Below, in pieces: positions 33,649-42,514 of a stretch of DNA of 64,000 nt. The DNA is from Bacteroidales bacterium UBA3653 (lineage in GTDB: Bacteria; Bacteroidota; Bacteroidia; Bacteroidales; Paludibacteraceae): positions 1 to 64,000 of the forward strand of contig DFKE01000007.1 in the NCBI GenBank assembly GCA_002373505.1, in the 5' to 3' direction. Both the position numbers and the translations under genes were made by a program. The notes under the pieces were generated by a model. It had not been told where the DNA came from and searched no databases. It saw only the letters and a list, made by a program, of their open reading frames with translations. Every line of letters begins with the position of its first letter. Within the stretch, counting starts at the first letter, position 1.

Positions 33649-34563
33649 GTGAAGAAGGACATACTGACATTCCTGGGTTTCGTAGTGCTGGCTGCCTTTA
33701 TCTGGTACGGCCACGCTATGCAGTCCGTCCGTAACACCCGTGTACCGGTGCTGATCACCTATACCGGCAAGCCGGGAAACATCGGGCTTGGCGAAGAGGG
33801 ACTGCCGGAGCAGGTGATGATCGAAGTGCGCGACGCGGGGGCAAGGCTGAACACCTACCACCGCGAACCGCTCCATCTGACGATCGACCTGCGGTCGTAT
33901 ATCCATGGCGAGAAAGGCACAATCCATGTGCCTTCTGACGCACTCCGGCGTAGCATAAGCGACATCCTCCAAGGCACCAGCCGACTGATAGAGACCAAAC
34001 CGGAAGAGATCCTGTGTCCTTATTTCACCGAGCAGGAGAAAAACGTTCGCATCCATCTGGATGCAGACCTCACTCCGGCAGCGGAGTTCCAGTTTGTAGG
34101 GTCGCCCGTTCTGAGCAAATCCGCAGTGAAGATCTACGGTCAGGACAAGAAACTGGCTGCGATAGACACGATCTACACGGAGCCGCTCTCACTGACCGAC
34201 CTGAGCGACACGACTGATCTTACCGTAGCTCTGGCTATACCGAAAGGCGTGCGGACAGACGCCGACAGCATCCAAGTACGGATTATCGCCGAGCGTTTTA
34301 CAGAGAAACGGTTCATGATCCCTCTCCGCGTGACAGGAGTCCCCGAAGGACAACATATACGGCTCTTCCCGGGCGAGGTGGAAGTGCGCGTGCGCGTAGG
34401 CATGAGCCATTTCGCGCAAGTGCAGGCACAGGACATACGGGCAGTGTGTCACTATTCGCACGACAGAGAGGACAAGCTGGATGTAGAACTGAGATATTCA
34501 AATCCTTATATCACCTCCGCATGGGTGTACCCGGGCGTGGTGGAATTTATCTTAGAACAATGA
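33649..34563 (+). CDS. YbbR-like domain protein
   Basis: The 304-residue protein has a GTG start at 33649, an N-terminal membrane anchor (ILTFLGFVVLAAFIWYGHAM, about 5-24) and extracytoplasmic YbbR-like repeats. YbbR-domain proteins in Firmicutes regulate cyclic-di-AMP synthase; in Bacteroidetes they sit in the nusB-yajC neighbourhood and their role is less clear. In many relatives coaE follows; here a DegT-type aminotransferase gene follows instead, its ATG overlapping this stop (ATGA). Function is inferred from context only. Confidence 0.78.
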   Translation: MKKDILTFLGFVVLAAFIWYGHAMQSVRNTRVPVLITYTGKPGNIGLGEEGLPEQVMIEVRDAGARLNTYHREPLHLTIDLRSYIHGEKGTIHVPSDALRRSISDILQGTSRLIETKPEEILCPYFTEQEKNVRIHLDADLTPAAEFQFVGSPVLSKSAVKIYGQDKKLAAIDTIYTEPLSLTDLSDTTDLTVALAIPKGVRTDADSIQVRIIAERFTEKRFMIPLRVTGVPEGQHIRLFPGEVEVRVRVGMSHFAQVQAQDIRAVCHYSHDREDKLDVELRYSNPYITSAWVYPGVVEFILEQ

Positions 34564-35690
34564 AAAAGATTCAAATGGTGGACCTGCAATCGCAGTATTT
34601 GCGTATCAAGCAGGAGATAGATGCGGGGATTCAGGATGTGATCGACTCCGCAGCATTTGTGAAAGGACCCAAAGTGACGGATTTCCAGCACCATCTGGAA
34701 GCCTATACCGGTGCCCGGCATGTGATCCCGGTAGGTAACGGAACGGACGCCCTGCAAATAGCGCTCATGGGCTTGGGTCTTCGCCCCGGCGACGAAGTGA
34801 TCACTCCTACCTTTACCTTTATCGCCACGGCAGAGGTAGTGGCGCTGCTGGGTCTGACGCCGGTGGTAGTAGATGTGGACTGGGAGACGATGAACATGGA
34901 TATAGCCTCCGTCCGTCGTGCCATCACGCCGAGGACCAAAGCGATCGTACCCGTTCATCTGTTCGGCCAATGTGCCGACATGGAGGCATTGATGGCACTG
35001 GCAGAGGAGCACCATCTCTACGTTGTAGAGGATGCCTGCCAGGCTATCGGAGCGAGATATACGTTCGCTAACGGCGAGACCAAACAGGCCGGTACAATCG
35101 GACATATAGGCTGCACCTCTTTCTTCCCATCCAAGAACTTAGGCTGCTACGGCGACGGAGGAGCGATCTTCACCAATGACGACGAACTGGCGGCTAAGAT
35201 GCGCGCTATCGCTAATCACGGTATGGTCGTTCGATACCACCACGATATGATAGGTGTCAATAGCCGGCTGGACAGCATCCAAGCGGCTGTGCTGGACGCC
35301 AAACTGCCCCATCTGGACGAATATATCGCCGCGCGGCAGAAAGCAGCAGCCTACTACGACGAGGCGTTCAAGGACTGCCCGGCGCTCCTTGTTCCGGGAC
35401 GGCAAGCCCATTCCACACATGTCTTCCACCAATATACGCTGCGCGTGACAGGCACTGACCGGGACAAGCTGAGAGAAGGACTGGCGGAACGAGGCATACC
35501 GGCTATGATATATTATCCGGTGCCGCTGCACCAGCAGAAAGCCTACCTCGACCCGAGATACAAAGACGGGGATTTTCCTGCGGCAGAGAAACTCGCGGCA
35601 TGCGTCCTCTCGCTCCCGATGCACACCGAACTCGACAATGAACAATTGGAATATATCACTTCATCTGTTTTAGCACTATGCAGAAAGTAG
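34560..35690 (+). CDS. DegT/DnrJ/EryC1-type aminotransferase
   Basis: The 376-residue PLP enzyme starts MKKIQMVDLQSQYLRIKQEI. Family features are PVGNGTDALQIALMGLG near 59 (phosphate loop), ITPTFTFIATAEVV near 80, VVEDACQAIGARY near 156 and the Schiff-base lysine in SFFPSKNLGCYGDGG near 189. These enzymes make amino sugars on nucleotide-linked 3- or 4-keto sugars, for LPS O-antigen or capsule (WecE/WbpE-like). The likely product is a nucleotide-linked amino sugar. Start 34560 overlaps the previous stop, and the end overlaps rpoN by 13 bp. Confidence 0.92.
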   Translation: MKKIQMVDLQSQYLRIKQEIDAGIQDVIDSAAFVKGPKVTDFQHHLEAYTGARHVIPVGNGTDALQIALMGLGLRPGDEVITPTFTFIATAEVVALLGLTPVVVDVDWETMNMDIASVRRAITPRTKAIVPVHLFGQCADMEALMALAEEHHLYVVEDACQAIGARYTFANGETKQAGTIGHIGCTSFFPSKNLGCYGDGGAIFTNDDELAAKMRAIANHGMVVRYHHDMIGVNSRLDSIQAAVLDAKLPHLDEYIAARQKAAAYYDEAFKDCPALLVPGRQAHSTHVFHQYTLRVTGTDRDKLREGLAERGIPAMIYYPVPLHQQKAYLDPRYKDGDFPAAEKLAACVLSLPMHTELDNEQLEYITSSVLALCRK

Positions 35691-37192
35691 GTCTTCAACA
35701 GTCTTTGACGCAAACGACCAAGCTGACGCCGACCCAGATCCAGGTCATTCGTTTGCTCGAATTGCCATCAGTAGAACTGTCGCAACGTATCAACGAGGAG
35801 TTACAGGAAAACCCCGCGTTGGAGGAAGGTCGCGACGAAGCCGCCATCCAGGATGCAGCGGAGAACTACGATGAGTTCGACGAGAATTATATGCCGGAGG
35901 ACGGCTATGACGACGGGAGACAACGCGACCCGCTGCAGAACGACGAATTCAACTACGAGCAATATGTCTCCGACGACGAGACTCCGAGTTATATGCTCCG
36001 CCCCCAATACAGCGGAGCGGACGAGGACAAACGGGAAGTACCGATCATCGGCGGTAGCAGTCTGATCGAGGAACTGAAAGCACAGATCTACCTGACCGAC
36101 ATGACCAAGCCTCAGCGCCATATAGCCAAATGGGTTTTGGGCAATATAGACGACGACGGCTATCTGCGCCGGACGACCGAGCAACTGGTGGACGACATCA
36201 TGTTCCAGGAGCAGATTTCCGTCACCGACGAGGAGATGGCGCAGATAGTGGACCGGATCAAACGCTTCGACCCGCCCGGCATTGCCAGCGCGAACCTGCA
36301 GGAGTGTCTGCTCAGGCAACTGGATGTCAAACTGGAAGAATCTCCCAACGACGTCAATCTGGGCGTGGCTCATGCAATCATCGAGCGGTTCTTTGACGCT
36401 TTCTCCAAACATCATTTCGATCGGATCATGCAGCGTCTGGAGCTGGACGAAGAAGATTTTCAGGCAGCGGTGCAGGAGATTCTGAAACTCAATCAGAAAC
36501 CCGCCAACGCCTTCACCGGCAATGTATATGAGACCCAGCGGGAAACGATCATTCCGGATTTTACGATCGAGGAACGCGATGAGGAGTTGTACGTCGTGCT
36601 CAATACCGGCGACATTCCCGAACTGCATGTTAGCCGGGACTATTCCAATATGCTGGACGAATATTCGCGGATGCCTAAGACCAAAGAGTCACGCGAGGCG
36701 GCCGCCTTCATCCGGCAGCGGCTTAACTCCGCGCAGAGTTTTATTGACGCTATCAAACAACGCAATGAGACCCTCATGAAGACCATGACCGCTATTCTGC
36801 GCGAGCAATATGATTTCTTCCTGGACGGCGAAGAAAGCAGCCTCAAGCCGATGGTATTGCAGGACATAGCCGACAAGACCGGCTACGATGTATCTACCAT
36901 CTCGCGCGTGAGCAACAGCAAGTATGTGCAAACGCGGTTTGGTATCTATCCGCTCAAATACTTCTTCTCCGAAGCCATGACGAACGCGGAGGGCGACGAG
37001 ATCTCCACCCGGGAGATCAAGAAGGTGCTGAAGGAACTCATTGATAATGAAGACACTCTGAACCCGCTGACGGACGAGCAGCTGGTAGCAGCCATGGAGG
37101 CTCACGGCTACCCTATCGCGCGGCGCACGATCGCTAAATACCGCGACCAACTCGGTATCCCCGTAGCACGGCTGCGCAAGACTATCCTATGA
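35678..37192 (+). CDS. rpoN: RNA polymerase sigma-54 factor
   Basis: The 504-residue sigma factor has region I (LQQSLTQTTKLTPTQIQVIRLLELPSVEL, glutamine- and leucine-rich, residues 5-35), an acidic region II (about 45-100), the core-binding domain, a central HTH and the C-terminal RpoN box ARRTIAKYRDQL near residue 480, which reads the -24 element. It needs an AAA+ activator for open-complex formation; no such activator gene lies in this window. The start overlaps the aminotransferase gene by 13 bp and its stop overlaps the next ATG, so expression is coupled. Confidence 0.95.
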   Translation: MQKVGLQQSLTQTTKLTPTQIQVIRLLELPSVELSQRINEELQENPALEEGRDEAAIQDAAENYDEFDENYMPEDGYDDGRQRDPLQNDEFNYEQYVSDDETPSYMLRPQYSGADEDKREVPIIGGSSLIEELKAQIYLTDMTKPQRHIAKWVLGNIDDDGYLRRTTEQLVDDIMFQEQISVTDEEMAQIVDRIKRFDPPGIASANLQECLLRQLDVKLEESPNDVNLGVAHAIIERFFDAFSKHHFDRIMQRLELDEEDFQAAVQEILKLNQKPANAFTGNVYETQRETIIPDFTIEERDEELYVVLNTGDIPELHVSRDYSNMLDEYSRMPKTKESREAAAFIRQRLNSAQSFIDAIKQRNETLMKTMTAILREQYDFFLDGEESSLKPMVLQDIADKTGYDVSTISRVSNSKYVQTRFGIYPLKYFFSEAMTNAEGDEISTREIKKVLKELIDNEDTLNPLTDEQLVAAMEAHGYPIARRTIAKYRDQLGIPVARLRKTIL

Positions 37193-37827
37193 GCCGCATT
37201 CCGGACATAACAGCAAAGATACTGAGCGTTCTGCTCTACCCGCTCTTTGTACCCACCTACGGCATGGCGCTTTTCTGCTATGCCCATTCGATACATATAG
37301 CCCCGCTGCACTGGGTGTGGGTGCTGGTAGCGGTAGCCGGTACGTTTTTCCTCACCTGTCTCTCGCCTATGGTGGCTATCTGGATCATGATGAAGCGCGG
37401 GATAGTGAGTGACATGCAGATTGCAGACCCGGAAGAGCGCACCATGCCTTACCTCTGCGCCGCAGTAGGCTTTGCGTTCTGGTCCTATCTCGTCGTCTCA
37501 ATCCTCCACGCGCCGCTTTTTATCTCCTTGGTTGCCATAGGGGCTACGGCTGCAATCGCTGCCGTTGCGTTCATTAACAGGCGGTGGAAAATAAGTGCCC
37601 ACCTCACCGGCTTCGGCGGACTGGTAGGAGGTCTCTTCTCCTATTGTCTCGGGATCGGAGCTATTCCTACCTGGACCACGATCCTGATCTGGTTTTCAAT
37701 GTCGCTCATCCTGATGTGGGCGAGACTGCGGATGAACGCACATACACCGGCGCAGGTTGCCGCAGGATGGCTGCTCGGAATGACATGTACTTTTATTCCT
37801 TATTGTATATATTCTTATGTTGCATAA
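37189..37827 (+). CDS. PAP2-like membrane protein
   Basis: The 212-residue inner-membrane protein has about six hydrophobic segments (for example WVWVLVAVAGTFFLTCLSPMVAIWIMM and LFISLVAIGATAAIAAVAFI). The pieces RRWKISAHLTGFGGLVGG near 126 and ARLRMNAHTPAQVAAGWLLG near 180 resemble the conserved histidine motifs of PAP2 phosphatases (SxHxxx and Rxxx..H..D), with the final Asp replaced. It may be a lipid phosphatase or an inactive relative. It overlaps rpoN by 4 bp and the next gene by 11 bp. Confidence 0.72.
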   Translation: MSRIPDITAKILSVLLYPLFVPTYGMALFCYAHSIHIAPLHWVWVLVAVAGTFFLTCLSPMVAIWIMMKRGIVSDMQIADPEERTMPYLCAAVGFAFWSYLVVSILHAPLFISLVAIGATAAIAAVAFINRRWKISAHLTGFGGLVGGLFSYCLGIGAIPTWTTILIWFSMSLILMWARLRMNAHTPAQVAAGWLLGMTCTFIPYCIYSYVA

Positions 37828-38806
37828 ATGGCGTATTTATATAATAGCGTTAGGTCTGGCAATGAGTCTGACCGTTCCGGCTCAGCAGCTTAGCGAGACC
37901 GCGCAGATCTCGCTCCTCACCTGCTCGCCGGGAGAAGAACTCTATGCGCGCTACGGCCATACCGCAATCCGTGTGCTGGACGAGGTAAACGACATGGATA
38001 TCGTTTTCAACTATGGTATCTTCGATTTCAACACCGACCATTTCTATTGGAAATTTGTCCGGGGCGAGACGTGGTACGAACTCGGGGCTTCGCCTTACCG
38101 GTATTTCATGTATGAATATGACCGGGACAACAGGCCTGTTTACGAGCAAGTGCTGAATTTCACGCCGGACCAAACGAATCTCCTGTGGCAAGCGCTGGTA
38201 GAGAACTATCGACCGGAAAACCGCAAATACCTGTATAATTTCGTTTTCGACAACTGCGCTACGCGCCCGTATCATATGATCGCGCAAGTGTTAGGAGACA
38301 CGCTGTCTTCTTCCTATGAGGGCTATTCGGGTCAGACCTACCGCGCTTTCATTCGTCATTATACAGGCAGCCACTCCTGGGAGAACGCAGGCATTAACCT
38401 GCTTTTCGGACCTGAAGCGGACAAACCTATGAGCAACGAAGAACGGCTCTTCCTGCCCGAAGAACTGATGTGGTTCCTCTCCGAAGCGAGAGTAGCAGAC
38501 AAGCCTCTCGTGCTGAACGGAAAGACTGCCCCCTTCGAGATATCCGCTACGCCTTGGTATGCCACATGGGAACTCGGTCTCGTGCTCTATTTCCTGCTGG
38601 TGGCCGCCGTCAGCTATTGGGACAGACGGAGACACAAACGCTCCCGGTGGCTGGATATTACGATGGTTTGTCTTTATAGTATATTGCTGCTGTTGGTAGC
38701 CTTTCTTACTTTCTTCTCCTGCCACCCGCTCGTCGGGTTTGGGTGGAGACTTCTTATCCTTCCTTTGACACACTTATGCGCAAGATTTATCTATATATTA
38801 CGTTGA
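37817..38806 (+). CDS. DUF4105 / Lnb N-terminal-domain protein
   Basis: The 329-residue protein starts MLHKWRIYIIALGLAMSLTVPA (signal peptide), followed by the DUF4105 core: LLTCSPGEELYARYGHTAIRV, VFNYGIFDFNTDHFYWKFVRGE, FDNCATRPYHMI and SHSWENAGINLLFGPEAD. The Cys-His arrangement resembles NlpC/P60-like acyltransferases, and a protein with this domain (Lnb) has been described as a lipoprotein N-acyltransferase in Bacteroides. Two or three membrane segments follow at the C-terminus (about 255-325). The stop overlaps the next gene by 31 bp. Confidence 0.8.
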   Translation: MLHKWRIYIIALGLAMSLTVPAQQLSETAQISLLTCSPGEELYARYGHTAIRVLDEVNDMDIVFNYGIFDFNTDHFYWKFVRGETWYELGASPYRYFMYEYDRDNRPVYEQVLNFTPDQTNLLWQALVENYRPENRKYLYNFVFDNCATRPYHMIAQVLGDTLSSSYEGYSGQTYRAFIRHYTGSHSWENAGINLLFGPEADKPMSNEERLFLPEELMWFLSEARVADKPLVLNGKTAPFEISATPWYATWELGLVLYFLLVAAVSYWDRRRHKRSRWLDITMVCLYSILLLLVAFLTFFSCHPLVGFGWRLLILPLTHLCARFIYILR

Positions 38807-40239
38807 TTATAAGCCTCTTGGCTCCCTGTCTGTCTGCTGCACCGCGGCTGACGGTCGTGGCGGTAGTGGATGGTATGACGGCGGAGAACCTCAGTATGCT
38901 GCGTCCTTATTGGCAGCAGGGCGGATTGAGGACACTGAGCGAAGAAGCGTTTCAGACTACGGTCGCCTATCCCCATCTCGTTTACGGAGGTAACGAGACG
39001 ACCGCCACCCTTATGACCGGTGTCACGCCCGAGCGGCACGGCTACGCGATGGATGAGTATTTCCTGCGCCGGGACCGCCGGATCCATTCCATGCTGGAGG
39101 ACGAGACGGTACATGGCATAGGCACGCAGTTGCGTCTCTCGCCCAAAGCGCTACTCGCGCCTACCCTCACCGACCGGATGAAACTCCTTTATCCGGAGGC
39201 GAAGATTTACGCTGTGGGAATAACGCCGGAGACCTCGCTCCTGCTGGCGGGACACGCGGCTAATGCGTGCTGCTGGCTGGATACGGAAAGCCTGCAATGG
39301 GTCGCCTCGGCCGCTTATACCGAGGGACTGACGACCGCTGCCTTCGAGCAAAACAACTCCGGCCGTATCGCTACCCTTGCGGCGCGCCAATGGACGCCGC
39401 GCATGGACATACTCACCTATGCGGCACCTACGCCCCAAGAGGCAAAAAAAGGCTTTGCCTATGAGGTGAACACCGTACTGGCCAATGCGCCGGAAGCGAA
39501 CACGCTGGTCGTCGAACTGGCGCTTGCTATCCAACAGACCCAGAAACTCGGTACGGACGCTACACCCGACATGCTCCTGCTCCAACTCAACACCCTTTCG
39601 CCCAAAGCGGAGACGGACAAGATCGCTTCCGCGGAACAGGAAGACTTATACCTCCGGCTGAATCAGGATCTCGGTTTTCTCATGGAGCAACTCGACCGGC
39701 GAATAGGCCGTTCCAACTACCAGATCCTGCTTGTCGGACGACCGGTATTAGGCACATCGGCGCAGGCGCTGAGCGATATTCACATGCCCGTGCAGCCTTT
39801 CAATGCCGATCGGGCGGCTGCCCTTACCGCTACCTATCTCATGGCTCTCTACGGACACGAGAGGTGGGTGGACGGAGCCTACGGACAGGCAATATACCTC
39901 AACCGGACGCTCATCGAACAGAAAAGACTGTCCCTCGAGACGATCCAAAGGCAGGTGGCTAATTTCCTGATGGATTTTGAGGGAGTACAGATAGCTATGC
40001 CGGGCTACGAAGCCGTGCAATACCCGCTGCTGGCTGCCTCGCTCAGCAAACGGCATATAGGCGACGTGCTCTTCCTGCTGCAACCGGGATTCCGGCTCAT
40101 GCAGGACGAGAAAAAGGCGGTGGACCGCGTGATCGACGAGAATCCGGTATCCCCCCTGCTTCTATGGACCGGCACGCTGCGCCCCATGCCGCAAGGCCAA
40201 CTGAACGCTACCGATGTAGCAGACCTCATCTTCAAATGA
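38776..40239 (+). CDS. alkaline-phosphatase-fold protein with degenerate metal site
   Basis: The 487-residue protein starts MRKIYLYITLIISLLAPCLSAA (signal peptide; start 38776). The overall plan follows PafA-type alkaline phosphatases: RLTVVAVVDGMTAENLSMLRPYWQQGG, YPHLVYGGNETTATLMTGVTPERHGYAMDEYF, and YLRLNQDLGFLMEQLDRRIGRSNYQILLVG. Key metal ligands are missing: the usual Asp-x-x-Gly-His segment reads LNTLSPKAETD, and the usual TADHG reads LVGRPV. A threonine nucleophile candidate remains (NETTA). It is therefore probably a non-catalytic or repurposed relative. It is followed by a 15-nt array reaching exactly to the next ATG. Confidence 0.78.
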   Translation: MRKIYLYITLIISLLAPCLSAAPRLTVVAVVDGMTAENLSMLRPYWQQGGLRTLSEEAFQTTVAYPHLVYGGNETTATLMTGVTPERHGYAMDEYFLRRDRRIHSMLEDETVHGIGTQLRLSPKALLAPTLTDRMKLLYPEAKIYAVGITPETSLLLAGHAANACCWLDTESLQWVASAAYTEGLTTAAFEQNNSGRIATLAARQWTPRMDILTYAAPTPQEAKKGFAYEVNTVLANAPEANTLVVELALAIQQTQKLGTDATPDMLLLQLNTLSPKAETDKIASAEQEDLYLRLNQDLGFLMEQLDRRIGRSNYQILLVGRPVLGTSAQALSDIHMPVQPFNADRAAALTATYLMALYGHERWVDGAYGQAIYLNRTLIEQKRLSLETIQRQVANFLMDFEGVQIAMPGYEAVQYPLLAASLSKRHIGDVLFLLQPGFRLMQDEKKAVDRVIDENPVSPLLLWTGTLRPMPQGQLNATDVADLIFK

Positions 40240-40240
40240 C

Positions 40241-40285
40241 CAAATTGTAAATGATTAAATTGTAAATGATTAAATTGTAAATGAT
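40241..40285 (+). repeat. 15-nt tandem repeat, 3 units, ending at an ATG
   Basis: Three units of (C/T)AAATTGTAAATGAT fill 40241-40285; the ATG of the next gene is at 40286. Confidence 0.92.
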
Positions 40286-40702
40286 ATGATTTTTCACGAG
40301 ATTAAAGTCAGTTATGACCGCCAGACGGGCGAAGACAACCCGGGCAAAGTAAAAGAAGTGTACCTCATCGATGGAGCTGTCAGTTTTGCGGACGCGGAGA
40401 ACTGCCTCATGGAGGAGATCAAACCATTCATCTTCGGCGACTGCGAAGTACAGAGCTGCAAACGAAGCCAGTTCTTTGAGACCTTCCCCAACGAAGGCGG
40501 AGAGTATTGGTACAAAGCGCGCGTGGAGATGATCACTATCGACGGAGAGAAAGAGGTACGCAAAAACGTAGCTATGCTCGTTCAGGCAAACACGCTGGAC
40601 GATGCGGTCTTTGCGCTGAGACAGGCACTCAAATCCTATGACTGCGAACTGATCTCTATTGCCAAATCACCGATTATGGACATCCTTCATGCCGTACAAT
40701 AA
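40286..40702 (+). CDS. DUF4494 protein
   Basis: The 138-residue cytoplasmic protein (MIFHEIKVSYDRQTGEDNPG) has the features of Bacteroidetes DUF4494: KVKEVYLIDGAVSFADAENCLMEE and YWYKARVEMITIDGEKEVRKNVAMLVQA. Function unknown in the family. It stands immediately upstream of the GlsA-like gene with a 1-base overlap (TAATG), so it is in the same transcript. Confidence 0.85.
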   Translation: MIFHEIKVSYDRQTGEDNPGKVKEVYLIDGAVSFADAENCLMEEIKPFIFGDCEVQSCKRSQFFETFPNEGGEYWYKARVEMITIDGEKEVRKNVAMLVQANTLDDAVFALRQALKSYDCELISIAKSPIMDILHAVQ

Positions 40703-41529
40703 TGCCCTTGCAATTTGACATAAGAGCTATCATTAAGGCGAAAGCGCCGAAGGCGAGAGTGCCGGATTTCCTTATTCGCTATCTTGAACGCATCGCACAC
40801 ATAAAACAGATGAACGCCTTTCTCCGCAAGCATACGACGGAGAAAAACTACGATTTCATACGCGTCGTGCTGGATGAAGAACTCGGGTGCACCGCCTCTA
40901 TTGAGGGCATAGAGAACATCCCTACCGACGGCAAGCCTGTTATCTTCGTCTCTAACCACCCGCTGGGAGGGTTGGACGGCATGATCATTGCACAAATGAT
41001 TCATGAGAGTCGGGCGGAGAAACGCGAACTGAAGGTTATCGTCAACGAACTGCTGATGTATATGGAGCCGCTCGCCGGACTATGGGCGCCTGTCAATAAA
41101 ACAGGGCGGCTCAGCAAGGAACAGGCAGCAGCACAACAACGGATGTGGGAGTCCGAAACGGATGTGCTCACCTTCCCTGCCGGGGCATGTAGCCGACTCC
41201 AACGAATCAACGGCAAATGGCAAATTAAAGACCTGGAATGGCAGAAAAACTTCGTCCAGCGTGCACGCGAATACCAACGCAATATTGTCCCGATCTATTT
41301 CGAGGGCAGGAACAGTAATTTCTTCTATATCCTCGCCTTCCTCCGCAAACTGCTACGGATCAAGATCAATATCGAGATGCTATACCTCGTGGACGAGATG
41401 TATGGCGCACATGGCAAACATTTCAAGGTCCATGTCCTGCCGCCTGTCCCGTACACCGACTTGGATAACACCAGTTCGCCTAAAGAATGGGCGCAATATG
41501 TCAAATCCATCGTTTATTCCCAAAACTGA
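40702..41529 (+). CDS. glsA: GlsA-like acyltransferase (PlsC superfamily, glycine-lipid O-acyltransferase)
   Basis: The 275-residue acyltransferase has the PlsC HxxxxD motif as SNHPLGGLDGMI near residue 85, FPAGACSR near 155 and IVPIYFEGRNSNFFY near 197. In Bacteroides thetaiotaomicron adjacent genes glsA and glsB make N-acyl-(O-acyl)glycine lipids: GlsB attaches the amide-linked 3-hydroxy fatty acid and GlsA the ester-linked one. The same pairing, with the GNAT-type gene downstream, is present here, which supports the assignment. It acts on the cytoplasmic face of the inner membrane. The symbol rests on context and motif. Confidence 0.8.
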   Translation: MPLQFDIRAIIKAKAPKARVPDFLIRYLERIAHIKQMNAFLRKHTTEKNYDFIRVVLDEELGCTASIEGIENIPTDGKPVIFVSNHPLGGLDGMIIAQMIHESRAEKRELKVIVNELLMYMEPLAGLWAPVNKTGRLSKEQAAAQQRMWESETDVLTFPAGACSRLQRINGKWQIKDLEWQKNFVQRAREYQRNIVPIYFEGRNSNFFYILAFLRKLLRIKINIEMLYLVDEMYGAHGKHFKVHVLPPVPYTDLDNTSSPKEWAQYVKSIVYSQN

Positions 41530-41558
41530 AAACTGAATACTGAATACTGAACACTCAT
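41524..41558 (+). repeat. 7-nt repeat (AACTGAA / TACTGAA), 5 copies, ending at an ATG
   Basis: Five heptamers start in the last codons of the GlsA-like gene and end at 41558; the next ATG is 41559. Confidence 0.9.
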
Positions 41559-42506
41559 ATGCAACCTATCATTCCACCTGTAGAAACAGCGGTTATCGAG
41601 CGCGAACTGGAGGGACACCTCCTCAGACCGTCCAATAAAGCGGAAAATCTTATTTATGACATCACTGCGCATGAATGTCCCAATGTGATGCGCGAGATAG
41701 CACGTCTGCGCGAGATCAGTTACCGGGACGGAGGAGGTGCCACCGGCTTGGAGATGGACATGGATGATATGGACACCATGGCTAAGCCCTACCATCAGCT
41801 CATCGTCTGGGATCCTTCTAACCGGCAGATTATCGGAGGATACCGCTATCTGCTGGGAAAAGATGTGGAACTGAGGCCCAACGACCGGGGGGAGATGCAA
41901 CCCTATATCACCTCCGCACATCTCTTCCACTATTCCGAGCGCTTCATCCGGGATTATCTGCCTCATGCCATTGAGTTCGGACGGGCATTCGTGCAACCCG
42001 CCTATCAGAAACGCGAGATGGGAGTGAAAGCTCTCTTTGCGCTGGATAACATATGGGACGGGATCGGAGCGGTGATGCATAATAATCCCGACGTGCGATG
42101 GATGATCGGTAAAGTCACTATCTACCCCGATTATAACAAGACGGCACGCGAGCTGATCTATACCTATCTCAACACCTATCACAGAGGAGAAGAAGGGCTT
42201 TTCGGACCCTACCATCCTCTTCCCGTTCAAGAGGACCTGGGCATACCTTCTCCTTTCACAGGCACCGACCCGCAGGAGAACTATCATATCCTCCAGCACG
42301 CTATACGCGAGCAAGGGACGGTCATTCCGCCTATGTTCTCCGCCTATCTCAATATCACCAACGAACTCCAGTTCTTCGGCAATGCCGTCAATGACGAGTT
42401 GTCGAATGTCTTTGAGACAGGAATCATGGTGGATCTGGACACGGTTTATCAGGAGAAAAAAGAACGCTATATCAATCCCTATATCAAATGGCTTTCTGAA
42501 TGTTGA
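41559..42506 (+). CDS. glsB: GlsB-like GNAT-family N-acyltransferase (glycine lipid synthesis)
   Basis: The 315-residue protein matches GlsB/OlsB-related acyltransferases of Bacteroidetes: VMREIARLREISYRDGGGATG, HQLIVWDPSNRQIIGGYRYLLG, EFGRAFVQPAYQKREMGVKALFALDNIWDGIGA. It should attach a 3-hydroxyacyl group to glycine, the first step in glycine-lipid synthesis. It stands directly downstream of the GlsA-like acyltransferase with a heptamer array in between. The stop overlaps a possible upstream ATG of the next gene (42500). Confidence 0.8.
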   Translation: MQPIIPPVETAVIERELEGHLLRPSNKAENLIYDITAHECPNVMREIARLREISYRDGGGATGLEMDMDDMDTMAKPYHQLIVWDPSNRQIIGGYRYLLGKDVELRPNDRGEMQPYITSAHLFHYSERFIRDYLPHAIEFGRAFVQPAYQKREMGVKALFALDNIWDGIGAVMHNNPDVRWMIGKVTIYPDYNKTARELIYTYLNTYHRGEEGLFGPYHPLPVQEDLGIPSPFTGTDPQENYHILQHAIREQGTVIPPMFSAYLNITNELQFFGNAVNDELSNVFETGIMVDLDTVYQEKKERYINPYIKWLSEC

Positions 42507-42514
42507 ATACTGAA

